Source: a virus
Strand: one strand, 5' to 3'
DNA: 44,395 nt
Virus record (IMG/VR): IMGVR_UViG_3300029787_004411
Coordinates: 1-44,395 of that record
Part shown: piece by piece, positions 15,693 through 24,187 of the stretch
How the letters are laid out: each line of letters opens with the position of its first letter
How positions within the stretch are numbered: the stretch's first letter is position 1
Position numbers and translations under genes: made by a program
Notes under the pieces: generated by a model
The model's input: the letters and a program-made list of their open reading frames with translations, nothing else
What the model was told of the DNA's origin: nothing
Databases searched by the model: none

Positions 15693-16610
15693 ATGGACAC
15701 ACTTTGGGTAGAGAAGTATAGGCCAAACACATTAGAAGGTTATGTGTTTCGTGATCAAAATCAAAAAACACAGGTTGAACAATGGATAAAGTCTAAGACT
15801 ATTCCACATCTGTTGTTTTCAGGTGCTCCAGGCGTTGGCAAAACTACATTGGCCAAAATACTGTTGAACACACTGGATGTTATAGGCACAGACATACTTG
15901 AAATAAATGCATCACGTGAAAACTCCGTAGATGTAATTCGTGACAAGATCACAAACTTTGTACAAACAATGCCTTTTGGAGAATTCAAAGTTGTGTTGTT
16001 AGATGAAGCAGATTATATTTCACCTAATGGTCAAGCGGCCTTGCGTGGGGTGATGGAAATGTATCATCAGTCTGCAAGATTTATTTTAACTTGCAATTAT
16101 CCCAACAGAGTAATTCCTGCACTGCATTCAAGATGTCAAGGGTTTCATATTGAGAAAGTAGACAAAACAGAATTCACAGCAAGAGTGGCAGAGATATTGA
16201 TTGCTGAAGGCGTAGAACCTGACTTGGATATCTTAGACACTTATGTGAAAGCAACATATCCTGATTTGCGTAAATGCATTAATACAGTGCAAATGAATTC
16301 TGCAGAAGGACAACTACAAGCACCTAACACCGCAGATACTGGCACACAAGATTATAGAATAGAAATGGTAGACTTGTTCAAAGCAGGCAAGATCACAGAA
16401 GCAAGGAAACTGTTGTGTTCACAAGCACGTCCAGAAGAGATGGAAGATATCTACAAATGGATGTATGACAATGTTGAGATATTTGGCAACTCAGAAGACC
16501 AACAAGACGAAGCTATACTTGTAATTAAACAAGGACTGGTCGATCATTCATTTGTTGCAGAAGCAGAAATTAATTTGTCTGCTACACTGATCAAACTTGC
16601 AAGACTATAA
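15693..16610 (+). CDS. 44: Sliding-clamp loader large subunit (T4 gp44 / RFC small-subunit family)
   Basis: 305 residues. AAA+ motifs in order: WVEKYRP at the N-terminus (RFC box), Walker A GAPGVGKTT (44-52), Walker B VVLLDEAD with D104/E105, sensor-1 LTCNYPNR and the SRC arginine finger (146-148). The C-terminal collar domain follows. It loads the gp45 clamp onto DNA with gp62; in T4 the clamp also activates late transcription, which fits the late-type boxes here. It ends two bases before the convergent phoH gene; no terminator is visible between them. Confidence 0.93.
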   Translation: MDTLWVEKYRPNTLEGYVFRDQNQKTQVEQWIKSKTIPHLLFSGAPGVGKTTLAKILLNTLDVIGTDILEINASRENSVDVIRDKITNFVQTMPFGEFKVVLLDEADYISPNGQAALRGVMEMYHQSARFILTCNYPNRVIPALHSRCQGFHIEKVDKTEFTARVAEILIAEGVEPDLDILDTYVKATYPDLRKCINTVQMNSAEGQLQAPNTADTGTQDYRIEMVDLFKAGKITEARKLLCSQARPEEMEDIYKWMYDNVEIFGNSEDQQDEAILVIKQGLVDHSFVAEAEINLSATLIKLARL

Positions 16611-16611
16611 A

Positions 16612-17292
16612 TTACTCTCCATAAATCGACAAGGCTTCTGTAACTGCATGATGTCTTTGAATATCTTCCCCATACAGTTGCACATCAAAAATATATCTAG
16701 ACTCTACTGCTTTTAATTTTGTTAAAAAGTCTTTCATACCATTTTCTTTGCCTCTGTCAGTCTGACCCAAGTCACCAGTAATAACCAATTTAGATCCTTC
16801 GCCTATTCTTGTAAGGAGCATCTTGAATTGATTCACCGTTGTATTCTGCATTTCGTCTGCTATAATGTAGCAATTTTCAAAGGTTCTACCTCGCATGAAT
16901 GCCAAGGGTGCTACTTCGATTTGTTCGTCATTTACCATCCTCTTAACGCGATTAACAGTGTAATTTTTATGGAAGATATCATATAGAGGTCGAGTCCACG
17001 GTTCCATCTTTTTATTCAAAGTGCCTGGCAGAAATCCAATGTCTTCATCTGCACCTACCACAGGACGAGTAACCACAATCTTTTGAATTTTTTGTAGTTT
17101 CATTAAATCGATACCATTCTGTGTTGCCAACAGGGTTTTGCCACAGCCTGCAGGGCCATGGGCAATCACAATCGACTTAGAATCATCAGCCAGCATTTCC
17201 CAGTATTTTTTCTGGTTTGCGGTGCGTGGTCTGATTTCGTTAATGTATTCGTCTCTTAGTTCATTGAAGGATAGGACAGTCTTATGTTTCAT
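16612..17292 (-). CDS. phoH: PhoH-like ATPase
   Basis: 226 residues from ATG 17292, chosen because a Shine-Dalgarno GGAG lies about eight bases upstream; a longer frame to a GTG at 17343 would add 17 basic residues. Walker A GPAGCGKT (46-53), then RPVVGADEDIGFLPG, the PhoH signature, AFMRGRTFENCYIIADEMQN (Walker B) and GDLGQTDR. PhoH-like proteins are ATPases probably acting on RNA and are very common in marine phages. First gene at the end of a minus-strand block, convergent with gp44. Confidence 0.9.
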   Translation of the reverse strand: MKHKTVLSFNELRDEYINEIRPRTANQKKYWEMLADDSKSIVIAHGPAGCGKTLLATQNGIDLMKLQKIQKIVVTRPVVGADEDIGFLPGTLNKKMEPWTRPLYDIFHKNYTVNRVKRMVNDEQIEVAPLAFMRGRTFENCYIIADEMQNTTVNQFKMLLTRIGEGSKLVITGDLGQTDRGKENGMKDFLTKLKAVESRYIFDVQLYGEDIQRHHAVTEALSIYGE

Positions 17293-17383
17293 AGATGTTC
17301 TCCGTTTAAAATTTTGTTTGAGTTTAAGTTTTGCTGAACGCACAAAAATACTTAACGTCCTATAAACTTTGTAAAGTGCAGTG

Positions 17384-18328
17384 TTAATTGTTGAAATGAT
17401 ATACAGCCGGAGTTTTAACGCCTAGATCTAATTTTCTTATCATGCTGTGATGATATTTTATCATGTCGTAATCCTGATGTTTTACTTGTCCTGTTCGTGG
17501 TTTGAATTGCCATTTGTCAATACAGTGCCAACCATCTTTAATTTGTGTTTCTGCAGGCCAATCATGTAAATTTTCCTTACCCATTAATTGGTCAATTTGT
17601 TGTATTGTATCATAAGAAATGTGTTCGTAATGATTATGTAAATCTCTTTCAGACAGCATTTTGTTATCTCTTCTTTCCGGACTGCATGGCAATATTCGTT
17701 GATCTAAAGTGGCATGTATTCTTGGGTGTTGTATAATTGTGTCTTCATGTGTCCAACTGCCGGCTACAACTTCATGTTTGCCTGTGTAACCGCGATTATA
17801 AGTTACTACTCCACTAGAGTACTTTATCTTGTTAAAATTAAGTGATTGCTGTATTAGTAATTCTTGTGGCACATATTGTCTGTTTTGTAAGTCGCTTAAA
17901 GATATAGAAGCATCTAACCACCATTGCATCCAAATTAAATCGTGCCTTGACACAAATATTGGTTGCATGATTATATTTGTTGGCAGTGTGGCTCCATATA
18001 CATATCTTGATGTTTGCTGTTGCCCATGATCAACTTTATAAAATACGTGTGGCTCTTTAGACTCAATCCAATTTTTAGGAATAGGTTTAACAATTCTACA
18101 CTCAGGATCTAAAAAACATACACGTTCATTGTCATGATTGTTCCATGTCATGTAATCAACCATATCTTTTTGTATTTGGTGATTTATTGCACTATATGTG
18201 TGTTCACTGATGGTTACAATTTTCTCAAACTCATAACCAAATCTATTACAATCTTCAGCAAGGTCGTCAGAATAATAGTCTATAAAATCTTTAGTTCCGC
18301 AACATATAATCTTAAGTTGTTTGGTCAT
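17384..18328 (-). CDS. Possible glycosyltransferase-like protein
   Basis: 314 residues. The N-terminus (KQLKIICCGTKDF) and the segment VCFLDPECRIVKPIP, where GT-A glycosyltransferases carry their DxD (here D-P-E), suggest a nucleotide-sugar transferase fold; the Trp/His-rich C-terminal half is not recognised. It overlaps the DesII-like radical SAM gene by 17 bases (upstream on this strand), so the two are translationally coupled and probably work on the same sugar or surface glycan. Assignment is tentative; a methyltransferase or unknown fold is possible. Confidence 0.45.
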   Translation of the reverse strand: MTKQLKIICCGTKDFIDYYSDDLAEDCNRFGYEFEKIVTISEHTYSAINHQIQKDMVDYMTWNNHDNERVCFLDPECRIVKPIPKNWIESKEPHVFYKVDHGQQQTSRYVYGATLPTNIIMQPIFVSRHDLIWMQWWLDASISLSDLQNRQYVPQELLIQQSLNFNKIKYSSGVVTYNRGYTGKHEVVAGSWTHEDTIIQHPRIHATLDQRILPCSPERRDNKMLSERDLHNHYEHISYDTIQQIDQLMGKENLHDWPAETQIKDGWHCIDKWQFKPRTGQVKHQDYDMIKYHHSMIRKLDLGVKTPAVYHFNN

Positions 18329-19412
18329 ATATAAATTTTGCCATTAAGTGATTGTAGGCGTCCATGTATTGTGTGTCACCATCTTGTGGCTCAACTTCCA
18401 CTTGTTTTTTTAATTCTTGTTCAACTGAACTGCCTCTTACATTACCCAGAGAATGTCTTGCGGCCCCAGGACGATCTACAAATCCTGCCTCCATGTGAGA
18501 ATAAATGTGTCCATTTGGATCAATACATATTTTGATTTGTGGCGATTGTTTCGCAGTCAATTCTTTGTGTGTCACTTGCATTAATTTATTATCATTGCCA
18601 TTCATAGCATCTTGTAAAGCATATCCATAATCAACAGTCACACCCATGGATTTAACACTTTCATCAAATTCAAGCAGAGCGTCTCTAACTTTGTTACGTT
18701 CTTGTATTTCGTATTGGAATGTAAAATCTTCTCTGAGAGACAAATTATCTATTCCACCTATATCTCTAATGTAATCTATGATACGACCAAGTTTTTCAAA
18801 GTTTTCTGGAATCAATACATAGTTCAAAAATAATTTTGTTCTGTCTGATCGTTTATTGTAACTAGTCAGGTTATCTTTTACTACTTGCCAACCTTTCTGA
18901 TGTTTGGTTGTGGCAACATATTCTTCATGATCTAAGCCATACAATGATACTCTTATATGATGTAGTGAATTGACGTAGGGATTTTTGTTTAAAATTTTAT
19001 CATTCAACATAAATCCGTTTGTTATCATTCGTGATCTGTATCCTTTATCATGTAAATCTTTTGTTATTTCATTGATGTACGGACTAGTCAACGGTTCTAA
19101 TCCACCACTTATATTGATACGATCTAAATCTTTGCCATCGTCTTGTTGTATTATTTGACTGAAAATGTTTTGACTGCCTTTTACCACTGCATCGTAGTTT
19201 CGTCCACAAAACAGACAAGAAAACATACAACTTGTACCAGGATATATGTTAATCCTATAAGGATAACGATATTCACCACGTATGGCTGATTCCATTGCTC
19301 CACTCTGTATGACTGGTTCTAAAGTTTGCCAATAAGGAGTATTACGTAATTCTGTGCTGTAAAGATCCATTGTTTCAGTAGTTATTCGCTTGTTTACGGC
19401 TGTAAGATACAT
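18312..19412 (-). CDS. Radical SAM enzyme resembling DesII (sugar deaminase/dehydrogenase)
   Basis: 366 residues. The 4Fe-4S motif is C62-x3-C66-x2-C69 in YPGTSCMFSCLFCGRNYDAV, followed by RINISGGLEPLTSPYINEI, which binds SAM. The PGxSCxxxCxFCxR and SGGLEPLT wording resembles DesII, which removes the 4-amino group from a dTDP-4-amino-6-deoxyhexose. The C-terminal part has one Cys in QIKICIDPNGHIYSHMEAGF, like a shortened SPASM or activator site. The start faces a divergent gene only 15 bases away. The sugar role is inferred from motif wording and from the possible glycosyltransferase next to it. Confidence 0.65.
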   Translation of the reverse strand: MYLTAVNKRITTETMDLYSTELRNTPYWQTLEPVIQSGAMESAIRGEYRYPYRINIYPGTSCMFSCLFCGRNYDAVVKGSQNIFSQIIQQDDGKDLDRINISGGLEPLTSPYINEITKDLHDKGYRSRMITNGFMLNDKILNKNPYVNSLHHIRVSLYGLDHEEYVATTKHQKGWQVVKDNLTSYNKRSDRTKLFLNYVLIPENFEKLGRIIDYIRDIGGIDNLSLREDFTFQYEIQERNKVRDALLEFDESVKSMGVTVDYGYALQDAMNGNDNKLMQVTHKELTAKQSPQIKICIDPNGHIYSHMEAGFVDRPGAARHSLGNVRGSSVEQELKKQVEVEPQDGDTQYMDAYNHLMAKFIYDQTT

Positions 19413-19416
19413 TTGA

Positions 19417-19422
19417 TAAATA
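19417..19422 (+). promoter_or_regulatory. Late-type TAAATA box in a 15-base divergent spacer
   Basis: Five bases before ATG 19428. It sits within GATAAATATC (19416-19425), a near-palindrome that also gives a GATATT box on the minus strand, six bases from the minus-strand start at 19412. Confidence 0.6.
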
Positions 19423-19427
19423 TCACT

Positions 19428-19910
19428 ATGATAGATACACTAGACATCTTACGCAATATCAAAAACATTTATGCTTCAGACAATGTGATTAGTTCACTAG
19501 TCAATTTAGAAAAAGTTTTAGATGACGTCAACATATATGCATACCAAAACTGGAGTAAAGGCGAACTTGTTGAAGGCCCTGTGGTAACAAAATATGACAC
19601 CACTGCAACTTTTATGTGGGACATGAAAGAAATGCCAGATCCGGATGCAGGTAAACGTATTACCAATGTGGGCGGCCAAGTATCTTACAAAAAAGATATT
19701 AAATTGATTCCGAGAAAGATTAAAACTTATAGTGATTATAGACCTGGCACAAGAAAAGGCAAACTAGATGAAATGCCTGTTTGGTTGGTAAAAATCACTA
19801 TTCCAAACACAGTGATAGAAGACTTCAATGCAGAAACTAAGATGACACAAACTGTGTCAGGCTCACAAGTTGATGACTTCCAATCACCACAAGACCAAGT
19901 AGAATTGTAA
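19428..19910 (+). CDS. Conserved-looking phage protein, 160 residues
   Basis: Start ATG 19428 is chosen over a TTG at 19413 because the TAAATA box lies five bases upstream. The middle (KGELVEGPVVTKYDTTATFM, then WDMKEMPDPDAGKRI and IKLIPRKIKTYSDYRPGTRKG) reads like a compact phage head or neck protein that I recall from marine T4-like phages, but the function is unknown. First of a chain of overlapping genes (TAATG junctions) that leads into the lysis cassette. Confidence 0.65.
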   Translation: MIDTLDILRNIKNIYASDNVISSLVNLEKVLDDVNIYAYQNWSKGELVEGPVVTKYDTTATFMWDMKEMPDPDAGKRITNVGGQVSYKKDIKLIPRKIKTYSDYRPGTRKGKLDEMPVWLVKITIPNTVIEDFNAETKMTQTVSGSQVDDFQSPQDQVEL

Positions 19911-20620
19911 TGAAGTCAATTAAGAATTTAGAAATGTACAACCATGTCAGTCCAGAAGTGGTAATTGATGCCTTTCAAGCAAAACTTGGTAGAGACGAAG
20001 ATGTATCTGTAATACAGTTTCAATCAGACAACAAAGATGTAGCGGCTGACCTTGTTAGTTTTGTTGAGTCTGGCCATGACTATGTGTTAGATGCAGATTT
20101 TTCAGCGGCCAAAAACACACAAAAAATGTACAATATTTTTGTAGAACTTGAAAGATGCGATAGCCTTCCAAATAATATTATGGAACTAGTTCGTGACATG
20201 GAAAACGTAACAGGTATATTGCCATGGAAATTTAGATTTTACAAAAATGAAGAATTTTATAGTATGAATGAAGCAAACTTACTAAGCCTTGTTCCTACAA
20301 GTTCAGAGCAATACAAATTTTTAACTGACGACACAACAGACGAAGATATCAACACACTGTTCAAAGAATCAAAAGTCACAGTGAGACGATCAGGCAAAAA
20401 TTTGACTATGAGTAAAATTTACAACAAACACAAATTTGTTTTAGAAGCAGTAAATGTACCAACTAAAAATGGAGTTTACAGAATAGACGAATCGTCTACA
20501 GCACAAACACAATATCTTAACAATTGGTTGGGTGGTGGATGGCACATTGTTAAAGTAGATGACCTTTTCAAAATATCTAAAGAAGACAAAAACATTATAA
20601 TAAAAGCGGAGGACTTGTAA
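19910..20620 (+). CDS. Hypothetical protein, 236 residues
   Basis: Soluble and acidic, no recognised domain. Coupled to both neighbours by TAATG overlaps. It lies directly before the endolysin, yet has no membrane segment, so it is more likely a virion-assembly protein than part of lysis. Confidence 0.65.
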   Translation: MKSIKNLEMYNHVSPEVVIDAFQAKLGRDEDVSVIQFQSDNKDVAADLVSFVESGHDYVLDADFSAAKNTQKMYNIFVELERCDSLPNNIMELVRDMENVTGILPWKFRFYKNEEFYSMNEANLLSLVPTSSEQYKFLTDDTTDEDINTLFKESKVTVRRSGKNLTMSKIYNKHKFVLEAVNVPTKNGVYRIDESSTAQTQYLNNWLGGGWHIVKVDDLFKISKEDKNIIIKAEDL

Positions 20621-21129
20621 TGCAGGCCAATTATGAAAAATGTTTGGAGGCAATACTTCATCACGAAGGAGGATATGTCAATCATCCTAAAGATCCAGGT
20701 GGTGAAACCAATCTTGGAGTTACCAAGAGAGTGTATCAAGAATGGGGCGGCACAAAGGACATGAAAGATTTATTAGTGGAAGATGTTGCACCAATCTATA
20801 AAAAAAATTACTGGCACAAGATTAAAGGCGATTCATTACCAGGCGGACTTGATCTATGTGTGTTTGATTTTGGAGTGAATGCTGGTCCAGGCAGGGCGGC
20901 AAAATATTTACAGGGACAAATAGGCACTATGGCTGACGGAGGTATTGGTCCTAATACTTTAGCAAAATTGGAAGAATATCTAAAATTTACTCCTGTTGAA
21001 CAAGCAATTAAAACTTATCAAGAGTCTAGATTAGACTACTACAAACAACTATCAACATTTGAAACATTTGGCAGAGGATGGACACGCAGAGTAGAAGAAA
21101 CTACTCAGATGGCGTTGAAACTTATCTAA
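20620..21129 (+). CDS. Endolysin, glycoside hydrolase 108 type (N-acetylmuramidase)
   Basis: 169 residues. The N-terminal catalytic signature HHEGGYVNHPKDPGGETNLG carries the catalytic Glu (E16) typical of GH108 and is followed by YWHKIKGDSLPGGLDLCVFD. The second half (NAGPGRAAKYLQGQIG to PVEQAIKTYQESRLDYYKQL) is the peptidoglycan-binding PG_binding_3 domain. It cuts the glycan strands of peptidoglycan. No signal peptide, so it needs a holin. The i-spanin start overlaps its stop. Confidence 0.93.
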   Translation: MQANYEKCLEAILHHEGGYVNHPKDPGGETNLGVTKRVYQEWGGTKDMKDLLVEDVAPIYKKNYWHKIKGDSLPGGLDLCVFDFGVNAGPGRAAKYLQGQIGTMADGGIGPNTLAKLEEYLKFTPVEQAIKTYQESRLDYYKQLSTFETFGRGWTRRVEETTQMALKLI

Positions 21130-21611
21130 TGTTTGGCGGATTAAAAATTGCAATAATACTTGTTATACTTTCTGCCGCTGGAGGCGGATTTGTATATGTG
21201 AAAGGATTGCAGGCTGATCTTAAAGTATCAGAAGCAAACAATCAAAAACTACTTGATATCAAAGACGAACAAGATGCTGTGATTAAACAGATGAAAGCAG
21301 ACTTTGAAGCCATAAACAAAGCAAAAGCAGATTTAGAAATTGCACTTGAAAATGCTGAGAAAGACAACAAAGAACTTGCAAGTAAATTTGCCAAATATGA
21401 TATTGCACTATGGGGAATGGAAGATCCTGTTGCAACAGAAAAAACTATTAACAGAGCAGTGCGGCATGTAAACAGATGTATAGAACTTGCTAGTGGTTCA
21501 AAAGTAGTTGCTGACGATTTTTATAATAGGCAATGTAGAGAGTTAGTTAAAGACAAAATGAATCAAGCAGGAATTCCTTATGAAGCACCAGCAGAGGAAA
21601 CAGTAGAATGA
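21129..21611 (+). CDS. Inner-membrane spanin subunit (i-spanin, Rz-like)
   Basis: 160 residues from the ATG that overlaps the endolysin stop (TAATG); a longer in-frame start at 21078 inside the endolysin is less likely. An N-terminal membrane helix (LKIAIILVILSAAGGGFVYV, residues 5-24) is followed by a long coiled coil rich in Ala, Lys, Glu and Asp (about 27-95) and a C-terminal domain with two Cys. Topology, size and place match Rz-like i-spanins, which join the o-spanin lipoprotein to fuse inner and outer membranes. Implies a Gram-negative host. Confidence 0.75.
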   Translation: MFGGLKIAIILVILSAAGGGFVYVKGLQADLKVSEANNQKLLDIKDEQDAVIKQMKADFEAINKAKADLEIALENAEKDNKELASKFAKYDIALWGMEDPVATEKTINRAVRHVNRCIELASGSKVVADDFYNRQCRELVKDKMNQAGIPYEAPAEETVE

Positions 21612-21970
21612 AAATATTATTAATAGGATTAATATCACTTGCCCTTGCATCATGCGGTTCTTTGCGTGGAGTAGACAGAATAGAAAGTGTTAAAGTGGCA
21701 GTTGCAAAAACACCATTAAATTTATCATCACCATCACCAATTGAAACAATGGATGTTGAATGGATTGTGATTAATGAAAACAATTACAAAGAAGTGTTCG
21801 ATAAACTTACAGCAGACGGCAAAAAGCCTGTGTTGTTTGCCTTGACAGACAAAGGCTATCAAGCATTATCAATTAACTATGCTGATCTACGAAAACATAT
21901 CCTTGCACAAGATCAAATCATAATACAATATAAAAACTACTACGAGCCAGAGAAAGATCAAGATAAGTAA
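21608..21970 (+). CDS. Outer-membrane lipoprotein, probable o-spanin (Rz1-like)
   Basis: 120 residues with a lipoprotein signal: MKILLIGLISLALASC, lipobox LALASC with Cys16 as the lipidated residue. The next residue is Gly, which fits outer-membrane sorting. The start overlaps the i-spanin stop (ATGA). At 105 mature residues it is longer than lambda Rz1 and less Pro-rich, so it could be another lipoprotein, but its place after the i-spanin makes the o-spanin role the best guess. Confidence 0.65.
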   Translation: MKILLIGLISLALASCGSLRGVDRIESVKVAVAKTPLNLSSPSPIETMDVEWIVINENNYKEVFDKLTADGKKPVLFALTDKGYQALSINYADLRKHILAQDQIIIQYKNYYEPEKDQDK

Positions 21971-21996
21971 CATAGTATAATAAAAAGGAGCAAACT

Positions 21997-22275
21997 ATGT
22001 GGGAAATGATATCAGAAATGGCAACTAACCGGTTGTGGATTTACACAGCATTAGTTGGTTCGTTATTTGGTTTAGCATTTTCAACCTACTTTAAAAGTAC
22101 GAGAATAGGCCTTTGGATGTATGCTAAGTTCGATATGATTCTAGACTATCTTGTAGAACGTTGGGGACTAACATGGTTAGAACAACCTACGGACGCATGG
22201 AGAAAAAAATATCCTTACGTCACTAAGAAAATCGACGAATTAGAAAAACGAATCAAAAAATTGGAGAAAAAATAA
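21997..22275 (+). CDS. Small membrane protein with C-terminal coiled coil
   Basis: 92 residues: one hydrophobic segment (LWIYTALVGSLFGLAFSTYF, about 13-32), a Trp-rich middle and a charged helix at the end (KKIDELEKRIKKLEKK). Good Shine-Dalgarno (AAGGAG) before the ATG. Placement between the spanins and two further membrane proteins makes it a lysis-related or holin-regulating candidate; no family recognised. Confidence 0.65.
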   Translation: MWEMISEMATNRLWIYTALVGSLFGLAFSTYFKSTRIGLWMYAKFDMILDYLVERWGLTWLEQPTDAWRKKYPYVTKKIDELEKRIKKLEKK

Positions 22276-22276
22276 C

Positions 22277-22441
22277 ATGATGGATTATATCAAAGCAAGA
22301 ATGAAAGAATCATCTTCACTGGATGGTGCTGGTATTCTTATCGCTTGTGTATTAATAATTTTATTTGCCCCGTTCGCAAAAATTATTGCATACGCAGGTT
22401 TAGTGTATTCTGTTTGGAAGATACTAAAAAAAGACTCTTAA
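22277..22441 (+). CDS. 54-residue membrane protein, holin candidate
   Basis: MMDYIKARMKESSSLDGAGI, then two close hydrophobic segments (LIACVLIILFAPFAK and IIAYAGLVYSVWKIL) with a basic end. Such two-span small proteins next to spanins are often holins. ATG 22277 is one base after the upstream stop; ATG 22280 is an alternative, five bases after an AAAATA. Similar small proteins occur in marine T4-like phages as far as I recall. Confidence 0.6.
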   Translation: MMDYIKARMKESSSLDGAGILIACVLIILFAPFAKIIAYAGLVYSVWKILKKDS

Positions 22442-22444
22442 AAA

Positions 22445-22981
22445 ATGAAGTTTGACACTATTGGCATCACTACAGAACACAAACTGGATGTTATAGTGTC
22501 AGACATCCCTCATTACGAAGCAAACAAATCAAAAATTATCGAACTCATAAACAAAGAGGTCGATCCACACAATAAAAGGACTAATCTTAAATGTCACATG
22601 ACAAAATGGGACATGACTCTACATTCATCGTTTTCGATGATCAGTGACAAAGCCTGTGAATTAGCCACCAGTTACACCTTATTAAAGAAAGATCATAAGA
22701 GAGCATTTTCTGTAGGTGCGTTGTGGGGGGCAAGATACACTGACGATGAATATGCAAAAGAACATGATCATTATCCAGCACTATGGAGTGGCGTTGCTTT
22801 CATAGATTGCCCGGAAGGTTCTGGAGCATTGGTATTTCCAACCTGTGATTATACGCACAAACCAAAGAACGGACAAATGATATTAGTACCCAGTTATCTT
22901 AGACATTATGTAGAACCGTCTGCACTAGGTGTCCGCAGGTATATAGTAGCATATAACATTGTTCCAACTAAATATCTATAA
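22445..22981 (+). CDS. 2OG-Fe(II) oxygenase
   Basis: 178 residues. The beta-helix signature is AKEHDHYPALWSGVAFIDCP with H107/H109, then KNGQMILVPSYLRHYVEPS with H154, and R164/R165 in GVRRYIVAYNI for 2-oxoglutarate. This pattern (HxHxxxxWSGVxY, then a PSxLxH) is that of the phage oxygenase family TIGR02466-like. Substrate unknown; marine T4-like phages often carry several such enzymes. Second oxygenase of the window, unrelated in detail to the one at 5172. The next start overlaps its stop by one base. Confidence 0.7.
   Translation: MKFDTIGITTEHKLDVIVSDIPHYEANKSKIIELINKEVDPHNKRTNLKCHMTKWDMTLHSSFSMISDKACELATSYTLLKKDHKRAFSVGALWGARYTDDEYAKEHDHYPALWSGVAFIDCPEGSGALVFPTCDYTHKPKNGQMILVPSYLRHYVEPSALGVRRYIVAYNIVPTKYL
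22969..22974 (+). promoter_or_regulatory. Late-type TAAATA box
   Basis: Within the last codons of the oxygenase gene, six bases before ATG 22981. Confidence 0.55.
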
Positions 22982-23328
22982 TGGCATACGAAGAACCAAC
23001 AGCACCTAAACCAGACGCAGAAGTTGTAGTACCAGCTAGTGAGCAAGGCACAACAAAAAAAGTAAAATTGGATTTAGAAGTAGACACAAGTGTAAAAGAT
23101 CTAGGCCCCAATCCATATGCAAGGATTATACACATGGCCAAGGCTGTTGACGCATGGCGTATTTTTCCAAGATTATTTTTGACTGTGTACATTATTCTAT
23201 TATATAAAACTGTAATATGGTATATGGGACTCCCAGATCCAAGCATGGAACAATCAGGACTTATCAGTGTTGTGGTTGGAGCAGGTGCGGCATGGTTTGG
23301 ATTGTACACCGGCACCAGCAAAAAATAA
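22981..23328 (+). CDS. Two-span membrane protein, holin candidate
   Basis: 115 residues: a soluble Pro/Glu/Lys-rich N-terminal ~55 residues, then a hydrophobic segment (LFLTVYIILLYKTVIWYMGL, about 67-86) and a second small-residue one (GLISVVVGAGAAWFGLYTG). Short loops, N-terminal cytoplasmic tail and the Gly/Ala-rich second span are holin-like. With a late-type box it would be made late, as a holin should be. The 22277 gene is the alternative holin. Confidence 0.6.
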   Translation: MAYEEPTAPKPDAEVVVPASEQGTTKKVKLDLEVDTSVKDLGPNPYARIIHMAKAVDAWRIFPRLFLTVYIILLYKTVIWYMGLPDPSMEQSGLISVVVGAGAAWFGLYTGTSKK

Positions 23329-23343
23329 TCCCCACTTGCAACA

Positions 23344-23371
23344 TTGACAGATCATCATTATATAGTATACT
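23344..23371 (+). promoter_or_regulatory. Sigma70-type promoter of the chaperone-protease operon
   Basis: Consensus -35 TTGACA (23344-23349), 16-base spacer, -10 TATACT (23366-23371), six bases to ATG 23378. It fixes that start, since the earlier ATG at 23372 touches the -10 box. Confidence 0.75.
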
Positions 23372-23377
23372 ATGAGC

Positions 23378-24187
23378 ATGGATCCTTACAGCACTCTAGG
23401 TGTAGATAGAAATGCGTCTGACAAAGAAATAAAGACAGCATTCAAAAACTTAGCCAAACAGTACCATCCAGATCGTGGTGGGGATGAATCTAAGTTTAAG
23501 GATATAAACACTGCTTATAGTCAAATAAAAAATCAAGAAGCAAGACAACAGTATGAACAAGAACAAGTGTTCGGCGAGGGCGGGATGCAATTTGATTTTG
23601 GTGGTAGTGGTTTTGAAGGAATCTTTGAGCAATTTTTTGGCGGTAATCCTGGATTCAGAAGAAGAACTGTGCAAAAGAATCGGAACATACAAATAGCACT
23701 TGAAGTATCATTAGAAGAAGTATTCACTGGTACTAAAAAAGATATCAATATAGACCAACTAGGCAAAACTATTAAGATTGATATTCCAAGAAGTATATCA
23801 TCAGGACAAACTGTGAGATACAGAGGTTTAGGTATGCAGGAATTTAAAAATTCTCAGCCTGGCGATTTGTTATGCAAAATATATGTTCAAGATCATCCAT
23901 ATTTTCAACGTGACGGGTTTAATCTGTATGCAGAACATTCGATCACCTGCTGGGACGCAATACAAGGAACATCTGTGAAAGTACAAACAATAGACGGAGG
24001 AAAAATTAGTTTAAAAGTGCCTGCTGGCACGCAACCAGGAACTGTAATGAAAATTGCCCAACATGGTCTTATGTCACCGTCAACAAGAATGGGCGATTTT
24101 TTTGTAAAGATAAATGTTAGTATACCATCCAATTTAATAGAGGAGGATTTAAATGTCATCAGAGACATCTCAAGAAAGTATTCTTAA
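23378..24187 (+). CDS. J-domain protein (DnaJ/CbpA type, no zinc finger)
   Basis: 269 residues. J domain at the N-terminus with HPD at 30-32 (KQYHPDRGGDESKFKDINTA), a short Gly/Phe linker (FGEGGMQFDFGGSGF), then the two C-terminal substrate domains (IALEVSLEEVFTGTKKDINI to LKVPAGTQPGTVMKIAQHG). The Cys-rich zinc finger of DnaJ is absent, as in CbpA. It would stimulate host DnaK to bind chosen proteins. The end overlaps the deformylase gene by 35 bases, so this operon is tightly coupled. Confidence 0.92.
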   Translation: MDPYSTLGVDRNASDKEIKTAFKNLAKQYHPDRGGDESKFKDINTAYSQIKNQEARQQYEQEQVFGEGGMQFDFGGSGFEGIFEQFFGGNPGFRRRTVQKNRNIQIALEVSLEEVFTGTKKDINIDQLGKTIKIDIPRSISSGQTVRYRGLGMQEFKNSQPGDLLCKIYVQDHPYFQRDGFNLYAEHSITCWDAIQGTSVKVQTIDGGKISLKVPAGTQPGTVMKIAQHGLMSPSTRMGDFFVKINVSIPSNLIEEDLNVIRDISRKYS

